From: Zobellia laminariae | Lineage (GTDB): Bacteria; Bacteroidota; Bacteroidia; Flavobacteriales; Flavobacteriaceae | Assembly: GCF_009725995.1 (NCBI RefSeq) | Contig: NZ_RCNS01000003.1 | Span: forward strand, 1,185,130-1,249,129 | DNA length: 64,000 nucleotides | Direction of reading: 5' to 3' | Shown here: positions 43,801 through 51,838 of the stretch, in pieces | How positions within the stretch are numbered: position 1 is the stretch's first letter | Layout: each line of letters opens with the position of its first letter | The notes under the pieces: model-generated | The model's input: only the letters and a program-made list of their open reading frames with translations | What the model was told of the DNA's origin: nothing | The model's database searches: none | Program-made: the position numbers and the translations under genes

Positions 43801-44904
43801 ATGGACCAAAAAACAATACGATTCTCCAGAAAAGACTCTGCTCAATTCTTTAGAACGTTGAATAAGCGTGTAAACGATTATTTTAAAGACAATAAATTAA
43901 AAAAGACAGGTAACTGGCGCTTGCACGTTAAAACGGTAATTATGTTCGCCCTTTTCCTGACACCGTATTTCTTGATTTTAACCTTAGGACTGCCTATTTG
44001 GGCCAATCTTATCCTGACTATCGTTATGGGTGTTGGTATGGCCGGTGTTGGTATGAACGTTATGCATGACGGTAACCATGGAGCCTATTCCAACAAAAAA
44101 TGGGTAAACAAAATCATGGGCGGCAGTATTTATATTTTAGCTGGAAATGTCTACAATTGGCAAGTTCAGCACAATGTACTGCACCATACCTACACCAACA
44201 TTCACGAGCACGATGAAGACATGGAAGCAGGACGTATTCTGCGTTTTTCGAAACATGCAGAATGGCAAAAGCATCATAAATTCCAACATTTCTATTCTGT
44301 TTTACTTTATGGACTATTAACTTTCAATTGGGCGATTACTACAGATTTCCAGCAGATGTACCGTTACATGAAACGTAAACTTGCTTATGGAAAACTACCA
44401 AGTGCGGCAGTAAACTGGAGCACCCTTGTTATTACGAAAATTCTATACATAACTATATGGATCGTTCTTCCCCTTATTTTTGTTGATATGGCTTGGTGGA
44501 TGATTCTAATAGGCTTTTTTATCATGCACTATGTAGCTGGTGTTATTTTAAGTATGGTATTTCAATTAGCTCATATTGTCGATGACGCGGATACGCCACT
44601 TCCTGATGCATCTGGCACCATGAAAAATACTTGGGCTATACATCAATTATTTACAACGGTAAATTTCGGTACTAAAAATAGGATAGTAAATTGGTTTACA
44701 GGAGGTTTAAATCATCAGGTAGAGCATCATATTTTCCCTAACATTAGCCATGTACATTACACAAAAATTGCAGAAATTGTGAAAGAAACAGCAAAAGAAT
44801 TTAATTTGCCATACAACGAGTATGAAACTACTCGAAAAGCTATAATTTCGCACTTTAAACATTTGAAGGAACTTGGTAAAAGACCTACCATGAACCTACA
44901 ATAG
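43801..44904 (+). CDS. Membrane fatty acid desaturase
   Basis: A 367-aa integral membrane di-iron desaturase that introduces a double bond in acyl chains of membrane lipids or acyl-CoA. The three histidine boxes are HDGNHGAYS (HxxxH, about residue 83), HNVLHHTYTNIHEHDED (HxxHH) and HQVEHHIFPNISHVHY (HxxHH, about residue 307). Four or so membrane helices separate them. The H/QxxHH third box starts with His here. The start is ATG 43801; a TTG at 43702 falls inside the promoter element. The leader palindrome suggests control, for example by temperature or fatty acid supply (inference). Confidence 0.93.
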   Translation: MDQKTIRFSRKDSAQFFRTLNKRVNDYFKDNKLKKTGNWRLHVKTVIMFALFLTPYFLILTLGLPIWANLILTIVMGVGMAGVGMNVMHDGNHGAYSNKKWVNKIMGGSIYILAGNVYNWQVQHNVLHHTYTNIHEHDEDMEAGRILRFSKHAEWQKHHKFQHFYSVLLYGLLTFNWAITTDFQQMYRYMKRKLAYGKLPSAAVNWSTLVITKILYITIWIVLPLIFVDMAWWMILIGFFIMHYVAGVILSMVFQLAHIVDDADTPLPDASGTMKNTWAIHQLFTTVNFGTKNRIVNWFTGGLNHQVEHHIFPNISHVHYTKIAEIVKETAKEFNLPYNEYETTRKAIISHFKHLKELGKRPTMNLQ

Positions 44905-44996
44905 ACGCAATTAAAGAAATTTTATTAACACGAATAGTTTAAGATAACTGTCAACTATTTATTTGAGTTATTCAGTGTACAAACCTTAGCTTTATT

Positions 44997-46205
44997 ATGA
45001 CATCATCAACTGCTACAAAAAATCAACTATCTGACCGCATAAACAGCCTTACGCCGTCAGCTACTTTAGAAATGGCTGCCAAGGCACGAGAATTACGTGC
45101 AGCAGGAAAAGACATTATCGGTTTAAGTTTAGGTGAACCAGATTTTAACACACCTGATTATATCAAAGAAGCCGCAATAAAAGCGATAAACGAAGATTAC
45201 AATTCATACACACCTGTAGATGGATATGTAGATTTGAAGGCCGCTGTTATTACAAAATTCAAGAGAGATAACGGCATCAGTTATGAGCCTTCTCAAATTG
45301 TAGTTTCAACTGGAGCAAAACAAGCTCTATACAATGTCGCACAAGTTATTTTAAATGAAGGCGATGAAGTTATTTTACCTTGCCCTTACTGGGTAAGCTA
45401 TAGTGATATCGTAAAACTGGCCGATGGTGTTCCTGTAGAGGTCGCTACAAGCCTAGAAAGCGATTTTAAAATGACGCCAGAACAGTTGGAAGCTGCAATT
45501 ACACCAAAAACGAAAATGCTTTGGTACAGCTCTCCTTGTAACCCAAGTGGCTCTATCTATAGCAAAGCAGAATTACGTGCTTTAGCAGACGTTTTACAAA
45601 AATACCCACAGATTATTGTGGTAAGTGATGAAATTTACGAACACATCAACTACGGTGTAACCGAGCATGCTTCTATGGCTGCTTTTGACGATATGTTTGA
45701 CCGTACCGTTACCGTAAACGGAGTTGCGAAAGCTTTTGCAATGACCGGTTGGCGTATTGGTTATATTGGTGGGCCAGCATATATAGCTCGTGCTTGTAAC
45801 AAATTACAAGGACAGGTTACTAGTGGTGCCAACTGTATAGCACAACGTGCAGTAATTACTGCATTACTTGAGTCTCCAGATCGTATTAAATACATGGTAG
45901 ACGAGTTTAAAGAACGTAGAACGATCATTCTTGAGCTTTTGAATGCTATAGACGGATTTAAATGTAATGAGCCAGATGGTGCTTTCTATGTATATCCTGA
46001 TGTAACTGCTTATTTTGGAAAAACCTTGAATGGCGTTACTATAAACAATGCTTCTGATTTTGCCTTATATCTTTTAGAATATGCCAATGTAGCCACCGTT
46101 ACCGGTGATGCTTTTGGAAATGGAAACTGTATTCGTATTTCTTACGCTGCAGCGGAAAAGGAAATTAGAGAAGCTATTTCTAGAATAGAAAAGGCGTTGA
46201 AATAA
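44997..46205 (+). CDS. PLP-dependent aminotransferase, aspartate aminotransferase type
   Basis: A 402-aa class I aminotransferase (Ib subgroup by length and motifs). Visible elements: LGEPDFNTPDYIKEAA, STGAKQALYNVAQV, CPYWVSYSDIVKLA, SPCNPSGSIYSKAEL with the conserved Asn, VSDEIYEHINY, and the PLP lysine in NGVAKAFAMTGWRIGYIGG. The final Arg is in NCIRISYAAAE. It probably transfers the amino group between aspartate or another amino acid and 2-oxoglutarate. It stands alone between the desaturase gene and the trk genes and has a strong terminator. Confidence 0.93.
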   Translation: MTSSTATKNQLSDRINSLTPSATLEMAAKARELRAAGKDIIGLSLGEPDFNTPDYIKEAAIKAINEDYNSYTPVDGYVDLKAAVITKFKRDNGISYEPSQIVVSTGAKQALYNVAQVILNEGDEVILPCPYWVSYSDIVKLADGVPVEVATSLESDFKMTPEQLEAAITPKTKMLWYSSPCNPSGSIYSKAELRALADVLQKYPQIIVVSDEIYEHINYGVTEHASMAAFDDMFDRTVTVNGVAKAFAMTGWRIGYIGGPAYIARACNKLQGQVTSGANCIAQRAVITALLESPDRIKYMVDEFKERRTIILELLNAIDGFKCNEPDGAFYVYPDVTAYFGKTLNGVTINNASDFALYLLEYANVATVTGDAFGNGNCIRISYAAAEKEIREAISRIEKALK

Positions 46206-46223
46206 AGACACCTAACAATTATT

Positions 46224-46270
46224 AAAATCCCCCTAAAGGTTATGAATTAACTTTTAGGGGGATTTTTTAT
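46224..46270 (+). terminator. Terminator after the aminotransferase gene
   Basis: AAATCCCCCTAAA and TTTAGGGGGATTT form a long stem with a T-run. It may also help end the convergent trkH transcript. Confidence 0.85.
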
Positions 46271-46342
46271 GTTAGAATTATAGACAGAAGTTGCTCTAGC
46301 CTAATATTAAACTACTTGTTTATAAGTAAAACGAAACCTAAT

Positions 46343-47833
46343 CTAAGTACGCTTCCAGAAATATGGAGTAAGCAGAATAAGCACAGTGAAGAGCTCCAAT
46401 CTACCTGCTAGCATAAGAAAGCCACACCACCATTTTGCAGCGTCAGGTAGGCCGTTAAAATTACTTAGAGGATAAAGTCCTCCAAACGCGGGGCCTACAT
46501 TACCCAAAGAAGAGGCAGAACCACCTATAGCGGTTACAAAATCGATACCCATTGCCCCAAGTACCATAGCCCCTATTATAAACAACAGCATATAAAGCAC
46601 GAAAAAGGCAATGATATTATAGACAATCTGCTCTTTAACAGTCTTGTTATTATAGCGTACGGGAATGATTGCATTTGGATGCAAGGTTCGTTTAAACTCC
46701 AATAGTCCGTTTTTAATAATAAGAACATGGCGCATTACTTTAATACCACCCGAAGTAGAACCAGCCGACCCTCCTAAAAACATTAACCCGAAGAAGAAAA
46801 CAGTCATAAAAGGCGTCCAACTTGTAAAATCCGCAGAAACAAAACCTGTAGTAGTTATTACTGAAATCACCTGAAACAAGGTATGTCTAAAAGCACTTTC
46901 CCCGCTACCAAATACCATTGGGTGGTAATCGCTAATAGGAACTTCCGCTTTTAAATAAACTACCAATGCCGCAACAATAGTAAATATCACAACAAAACCA
47001 GTGTAGTATCTAAACTCTTCGTCTTGAAGCACCCGTTGCACCTTACCCTTAAAAGCAAAATAACTGAGTACAAAATTGCTTCCTGCAAGAAACATAAACA
47101 AGATAATGATGTACTGTATTAAAGGTTGGTCATTCCAGTAAGCCACACTTAAATTCTTGGTAGAAAAACCACCTGTAGATAATGTAGCTAATGAATGGTT
47201 TATAGCATCAAAAAAGCTCATACCCGCTAATTTCAAAAGCACGGTTTCAGCCAAAGTGTACCCCACATATATCAACCAAAGACGTTTGGCCGTATCCGTA
47301 ATTCTTGGATGAAGTTTATCTGCACTAGGACCAGGAGCTTCGGCTGCGAACAATTGCATACCACCAATACCTAGCAAGGGTAAAATGGCAATGGCCAAAA
47401 CAATAATACCCATACCTCCTATCCAATGCGTAAGACTACGCCAAAAAAGTATGCCTTCGGGCATAACCTCTATATCGTCTAAGATAGATGCCCCTGTGGT
47501 AGTGTATCCTGATACGGTTTCAAAAAAAGCGTTGGTAACTGTAGGTATAGATCCTGAAAATAGATAGGGCAACATCCCTGAAAAAGACATTACCAACCAG
47601 CCAAAAGTTACAATAATGTACCCTTCTCTACGCTTTACTTCTTTTTTATGACCCCGTGTGTAGAACATGGCAAATGTACCTACGAACATGGTTGTAATTG
47701 CTGCAAGAGCAATGCTTAGAGTAGCACCATCATTATAGATACCACTAACTAAGGTAGCCAATAGCATAAAGCCTCCGTTGCAAAGCAACAGCAGCCCCAT
47801 GATATGAAATATTATTTTTGAATTTAATTTCAT
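46343..47833 (-). CDS. trkH: Trk/Ktr potassium uptake protein, membrane subunit
   Basis: A 496-aa polytopic membrane protein. It has the four pore-loop segments of the SKT superfamily: VSGYTTTGASIL, LATLSTGGFST, VITTTGFVSAD and SAGSTSGGIKVMRH/ASSLGNVGPAFG. The selectivity glycines are in place. It imports K+ with a TrkA-type regulatory ring. It overlaps trkA by one base (stop-start overlap at 47833), so the two are translationally coupled. Confidence 0.95.
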   Translation of the reverse strand: MKLNSKIIFHIMGLLLLCNGGFMLLATLVSGIYNDGATLSIALAAITTMFVGTFAMFYTRGHKKEVKRREGYIIVTFGWLVMSFSGMLPYLFSGSIPTVTNAFFETVSGYTTTGASILDDIEVMPEGILFWRSLTHWIGGMGIIVLAIAILPLLGIGGMQLFAAEAPGPSADKLHPRITDTAKRLWLIYVGYTLAETVLLKLAGMSFFDAINHSLATLSTGGFSTKNLSVAYWNDQPLIQYIIILFMFLAGSNFVLSYFAFKGKVQRVLQDEEFRYYTGFVVIFTIVAALVVYLKAEVPISDYHPMVFGSGESAFRHTLFQVISVITTTGFVSADFTSWTPFMTVFFFGLMFLGGSAGSTSGGIKVMRHVLIIKNGLLEFKRTLHPNAIIPVRYNNKTVKEQIVYNIIAFFVLYMLLFIIGAMVLGAMGIDFVTAIGGSASSLGNVGPAFGGLYPLSNFNGLPDAAKWWCGFLMLAGRLELFTVLILLTPYFWKRT

Positions 47834-49182
47834 TAAAGAAACAATCGTTCAATTTTAGGAATGGCTTCTGGCAGACAACAAACCACTACCCGGTCTCCTG
47901 CTCTTATTTCAAACCCCCCTAAAGCAATGATACCCTCTTCGCCACGAATAACACCACCAATAGTGGCAGCTCTGGGAAATTTCAGTTCACGAATAACGCT
48001 ACCTGTTACCCTTGAGTTAGGTTTAACTATAAATTCCAGAATCTCTGCATTTAAGTTGTTCAAGCGCATTAATGCAACTACCTCACCTTTACGAATATGT
48101 CTAAAGATATTATTCGCTGCAAGTAGTTTTTTATTTATCAACGTATCAATACCTATGGAATGTGATAATTGAAAATAGTCCATATTCTCAACCAAAGCAA
48201 TGGTTTTCTTAATATGCTTTGATTTCGCTACAAGACAAGACATAATGTTCGTCTCAGAGTTTCCTGTAACAGCTATAAAAGCATCCATTGATTCCAGACT
48301 CTCCTCTTCCAACAATTCAACATTTCGTCCATCACCATTAATAACTAATGCGTTTGGAAGATCATCTGCTAAATCAAAGGCTTTTTCCTTATCCTTTTCT
48401 ATAAGCTTTACGTTAAACTTACTTGCGCAAAGGTCTCTTGCCGCTTTAAAACCGACTTTACTACCCCCTAGAATCATTACATTTCTAATAGATTCCTTCT
48501 TTTTGCCGGTAAGTTTATACAACTGCTCTACACCTTCTTTAGTTGTAATAAAGTAAACCTGATCACCATGTTTAAAGACGGTATCACCTCTAGGCACCAC
48601 CGTATACTGGGTTCCGGTTCGCTGTAAGGCTATTGGCATAAAATTCAACTCAGGAAATACCTTTGCAGCTTCTTTTACCATTTTACCCACAAAAGGAGCA
48701 GAAGCAGGTAGAGAAACCCCTACCATAATTAGTTTCCCTTCGTCAAACTCGTATGTATCGTTAAAAGCCGACTTATTCAACAGAAGTTGAATTTCCGCCG
48801 CGGCCAACTCTTCAGGAGATATCAATTCATCTATGCCAAGTGCAGGAAAATTTATTTCCTCTTGATTCTCAATAAATTCTGTATTTGATATTCTCGCAAT
48901 AGTACGTTTACAACCTAACTGTTTGGCCAACATACATAGTGTAATATTGGTCGTTTCCGAAGATGTCACCCCTATAACCAACCTAGAATTTTGCACATCG
49001 GCATCTCTAAGTACAGAAATAGAAGTTGCGTCACCACGCAATACTCGTATATCCAAGTGAGTATCGGCATAAGCCAAGCTCTCTTTTCTCGTATCGATGA
49101 GCGTAATATCCTGAGATTCGTAAGAAAGCAGTTTAGCTAGGTGAAAACCTACTTCACCAGCGCCTGCAATTATGATTTTCAT
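47833..49182 (-). CDS. trkA: Trk system potassium transporter, NAD-binding subunit
   Basis: A 449-aa cytoplasmic regulatory subunit with two RCK modules in tandem. RCK-N 1 opens with MKIIIAGAGEVGFHLAKLLS (GxGxxG nucleotide loop, acidic end at LIDT). RCK-C 1 follows at about 140-220, then RCK-N 2 (VMILGGSKVGFKAARDL) and RCK-C 2 at the end. It binds NAD(H) or ATP and gates TrkH. A -7 element lies about 80 bases upstream within an inverted repeat. Confidence 0.96.
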   Translation of the reverse strand: MKIIIAGAGEVGFHLAKLLSYESQDITLIDTRKESLAYADTHLDIRVLRGDATSISVLRDADVQNSRLVIGVTSSETTNITLCMLAKQLGCKRTIARISNTEFIENQEEINFPALGIDELISPEELAAAEIQLLLNKSAFNDTYEFDEGKLIMVGVSLPASAPFVGKMVKEAAKVFPELNFMPIALQRTGTQYTVVPRGDTVFKHGDQVYFITTKEGVEQLYKLTGKKKESIRNVMILGGSKVGFKAARDLCASKFNVKLIEKDKEKAFDLADDLPNALVINGDGRNVELLEEESLESMDAFIAVTGNSETNIMSCLVAKSKHIKKTIALVENMDYFQLSHSIGIDTLINKKLLAANNIFRHIRKGEVVALMRLNNLNAEILEFIVKPNSRVTGSVIRELKFPRAATIGGVIRGEEGIIALGGFEIRAGDRVVVCCLPEAIPKIERLFL

Positions 49183-49253
49183 GTATTTGCAACTTAGTTC
49201 GGGTCTGCAGCTTATAAACCCTCTATGAATGTAAAAACCACTTTGTAGTTTAT

Positions 49254-49272
49254 ATTTTGCTGCGCAAAATTA
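49254..49272 (-). promoter_or_regulatory. trkA promoter with overlapping inverted repeat
   Basis: On the minus strand TAATTTTG at 49272-49265 matches TAnnTTTG. It overlaps ATTTTGC (49254-49260) and GCAAAAT (49264-49270), a 7-base inverted repeat with a 3-base centre. The repeat may be an operator. Confidence 0.45.
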
Positions 49273-49371
49273 CGTAATATTTTGGTTGACTATTTAAAAT
49301 GAAGCTAAAATGCGCTTTACCTCTAAAATGCATTCATTACTTTGCTTAAACGTTTACTTAAAACGATATTG

Positions 49372-49379
49372 TATCTTTG
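49372..49379 (+). promoter_or_regulatory. -7 promoter element of ubiE
   Basis: TATCTTTG matches TAnnTTTG, 18 bases before ATG 49398. It contains the TTG at 49377 that would otherwise look like a start. Confidence 0.65.
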
Positions 49380-49397
49380 CCCAAAAAATTGCCCACT

Positions 49398-50126
49398 ATG
49401 GCTAAAAAGGTTACGCCCTACAAAGATTCTGAGCTTGGCAAGAAGGACCAAGTCACCCAAATGTTCGATAATATATCGGAAAATTATGATGGCCTTAATA
49501 GGGTTATTTCTTTTGGTATTGATATTAAATGGCGTAAACGGGTCGTAGCCATTTTAACGGCCCAGCAACCAAAAAACATATTGGATATTGCTACTGGCAC
49601 AGGCGATTTAGCCATAAATTTAATAGAAACCGGAGCTAAAAAAATAGTAGGTCTGGATATTTCCCCTGGAATGCTAGAGGTTGGCAAGAAAAAAATAACG
49701 CATAAAAAGCTAGATAACACTATTGAAATGATTGTTGGCGATAGTGAAAACTTACCTTTTAAAGCCAATAGTTTTGATGCTATTACCGTTGCTTTTGGGG
49801 TTCGTAATTTTGAAACATTAGAGAAAGGCCTTGACGAAATATATAGAGTTCTTGCTCCAGGTGGTACTTTTGTAGTTCTTGAAACTTCCGTACCTACCAA
49901 AACACCTTTTAAGCAAGGGTACAATCTCTACATAAAATATATGTTGCCTGCTATTGGGAAACTCTTTTCCAAAGACAAATCTGCTTACACTTATTTAAGT
50001 GAATCGGCTTCGGTTTTTCCTCACGGAAATGCCTTCAACAATATTTTACGAAAAATCGGGTTTATAGAGGTAGAGAACAAGCCTCAAACATTTGGGGTTG
50101 CATCTATATATGTTGCTACTAAATAA
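49398..50126 (+). CDS. ubiE: Demethylmenaquinone methyltransferase
   Basis: A 242-aa SAM-dependent C-methyltransferase that makes menaquinone from demethylmenaquinone, the last step in the quinone pathway that serves Nqr. Motifs: MFDNISENYDGLNRV at the N-terminus, NILDIATGTGDLAI (motif I), LDISPGMLEVGKKK, and the UbiE signature AFGVRNF at about residue 134. The C-terminal YLSESASVFPHG block follows. The start is ATG 49398, supported by the promoter position. It is followed after 79 bases by porT. Confidence 0.96.
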   Translation: MAKKVTPYKDSELGKKDQVTQMFDNISENYDGLNRVISFGIDIKWRKRVVAILTAQQPKNILDIATGTGDLAINLIETGAKKIVGLDISPGMLEVGKKKITHKKLDNTIEMIVGDSENLPFKANSFDAITVAFGVRNFETLEKGLDEIYRVLAPGGTFVVLETSVPTKTPFKQGYNLYIKYMLPAIGKLFSKDKSAYTYLSESASVFPHGNAFNNILRKIGFIEVENKPQTFGVASIYVATK

Positions 50127-50205
50127 TTTCACAGCCGATAAAGCTAATAAGAATAGCGGTTCGACATTTTTGAACAAAAAAAGCGAACGGATAATATTTT
50201 TTTGA

Positions 50206-50925
50206 ATGAAAAGATTTTTTTTGCTTTTGGGAGGTATTTTATTTCTATCCCTACCGGCCAATGCCCAATTTAACCCAAACCCCGTTCTAAATATTGAGAA
50301 CAAGGATAAAAAATTGCTGAACTACGGTTATTTTCTGGGCTTTAACAGATACGGTTTTAAGTTTGACTATAAGCAGGACAAGGGTAACCAAAATACTGAT
50401 ATCCAAGTTTTGGAATCTACAGGTTTTAATGTAGGTCTTATTGGCGAACTACGCCTGAATGAATTTCTAGATGTTCGTTTTGAACCAGGACTGTATTATA
50501 ATGCACGAACTTTAGGTTTCCCAGGCTTCGTCGCCACAGAAGAAGGAGAAAGAGATGCAATTACAGAAGTAAAATCTACTTATATTAATTTTCCGATTTT
50601 ACTAAAAATAGGAACACGGCGTTATGGCAACTTTAAACCCTTTTTAGTAGCCGGGCCGTCTGCATCCCTTAATCTTGGAAGTAACGAAAAGAGTCTTGAC
50701 GATAATAGTAGTGGCACTTTTAGAATGAATAAATGGTCCTACAATTACGAGCTTGGATTTGGAATAGATTTCTATCTAGAGTATTTCAAATTCACTCCTT
50801 CTATTCGTGGAGTATTTGGATTGACTGACGAGATTGTGCGAGACAATGACCCCAATAGTCCATGGACAGGAAATATAGAGTCCATGAAGACGAGAGGGCT
50901 TTTTATTAACTTTACTTTTGAGTAA
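50206..50925 (+). CDS. porT: Type IX secretion / gliding motility outer-membrane protein PorT
   Basis: A 239-aa protein with a signal peptide (LPANAQ). The mature part is an eight-strand-like outer-membrane barrel: alternating strands such as GFNVGLIGELRLNEFLDVRFEPGLYY, YINFPILLKIG, YNYELGFGIDFYLEYFKFTPSIRGVFG and the terminal aromatic FINFTFE. It has the porT family form and the common ubiE-porT gene order. PorT is needed for T9SS assembly and export in Porphyromonas and Flavobacterium. General outer-membrane beta-barrel families are similar, which leaves some doubt. Confidence 0.85.
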   Translation: MKRFFLLLGGILFLSLPANAQFNPNPVLNIENKDKKLLNYGYFLGFNRYGFKFDYKQDKGNQNTDIQVLESTGFNVGLIGELRLNEFLDVRFEPGLYYNARTLGFPGFVATEEGERDAITEVKSTYINFPILLKIGTRRYGNFKPFLVAGPSASLNLGSNEKSLDDNSSGTFRMNKWSYNYELGFGIDFYLEYFKFTPSIRGVFGLTDEIVRDNDPNSPWTGNIESMKTRGLFINFTFE

Positions 50926-50931
50926 AGCTAT

Positions 50932-51654
50932 CTAGCCTCTTCTGATTTCGTTTAAAAGGATAGCTGTGGCGGTAGCCACATTAAGGCTCTCAGCTGTACT
51001 TTTTCCAAACTGAGGAATGCTTATTTTTTGAGTCACTAAAGCTTCTACTTCTTCCGAAATACCGTTAGCCTCATTACCCATCACCAAAATTCCTGTTTTG
51101 GGTATAGTTGCATCATACACAACATCACCTTCCATAAAAGCGCCAAAAACTGCAACCGGAGCATCCTTTAAAAAGGTCTGTAAATCTGTGTAACCAATAT
51201 TTACTCTTGAAATTGAACCCATTGTAGCTTGTAGCGTCTTAGGATTGTAACAATCTACCGTATTATAAGAACAAACTAGATGTTCAATTCCAAACCAATC
51301 ACACAACCTAATAATGGTACCAAGATTTCCTGGATCACGAATATCATCTAACACAACTACCCACCCATCAAAATTTGGCTTTCTGGTTTCAGGAATCTCA
51401 AACACACCTATAATTTTATTAGGCGCGGTTAGCGCACTCATTTTTTTGAGTTCGGCTTCAGTAACATGTTCTACAACATCTGTAGTTCCTAAATTTATTT
51501 CCGAATCCGAACTAAAAATAGCATTCACCTTAAAATCCGAGTTAACTAGCTCCCGAACCACCTTTATACCTTCTGCAACAAAAAGGTTATGAAGATTTCG
51601 GTACTTTTTTTGATGTAGACTTTTTATAAGTTTGATTTGATTTTTTGAAACCAT
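50932..51654 (-). CDS. TrmH/SpoU family RNA 2'-O-methyltransferase
   Basis: A 240-aa protein. An N-terminal substrate-binding domain (LIKSLHQKKYRNLHNLFVAEG) is followed by a SPOUT knot domain. Motif 1 is VLDDIRDPGNLGTIIRLCDW, motif 2 is VMGNEANGIS and motif 3 is ISIPQFGKSTAESLNVATA. It probably methylates a ribose in rRNA or tRNA; RlmB-like 23S rRNA activity is possible, but the target is not certain. It is convergent with porT, with a gap of 6 bases. Confidence 0.92.
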   Translation of the reverse strand: MVSKNQIKLIKSLHQKKYRNLHNLFVAEGIKVVRELVNSDFKVNAIFSSDSEINLGTTDVVEHVTEAELKKMSALTAPNKIIGVFEIPETRKPNFDGWVVVLDDIRDPGNLGTIIRLCDWFGIEHLVCSYNTVDCYNPKTLQATMGSISRVNIGYTDLQTFLKDAPVAVFGAFMEGDVVYDATIPKTGILVMGNEANGISEEVEALVTQKISIPQFGKSTAESLNVATATAILLNEIRRG

Positions 51655-51824
51655 AGCAATCTATACTTCTATCAATAATTTTTATTCGTACAAAAATGTT
51701 AATTTACCCCTATCATTCAACTTACATTAGAAAAATAAGCTCTTGGGATTACACAAAATGGCTTATCCTCTTAGAAAAACTTATATTTTCAGCTTCAAAT
51801 AAAAAAGTTTAAATGAAATCAATG

Positions 51825-51832
51825 TATTTTTG
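51825..51832 (+). promoter_or_regulatory. -7 promoter element of tamL
   Basis: TATTTTTG matches TAnnTTTG and ends 6 bases before ATG 51839. The transcript should be leaderless or nearly so. The TTG at 51830 lies in the element. Confidence 0.6.
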
Positions 51833-51838
51833 ATCTCT

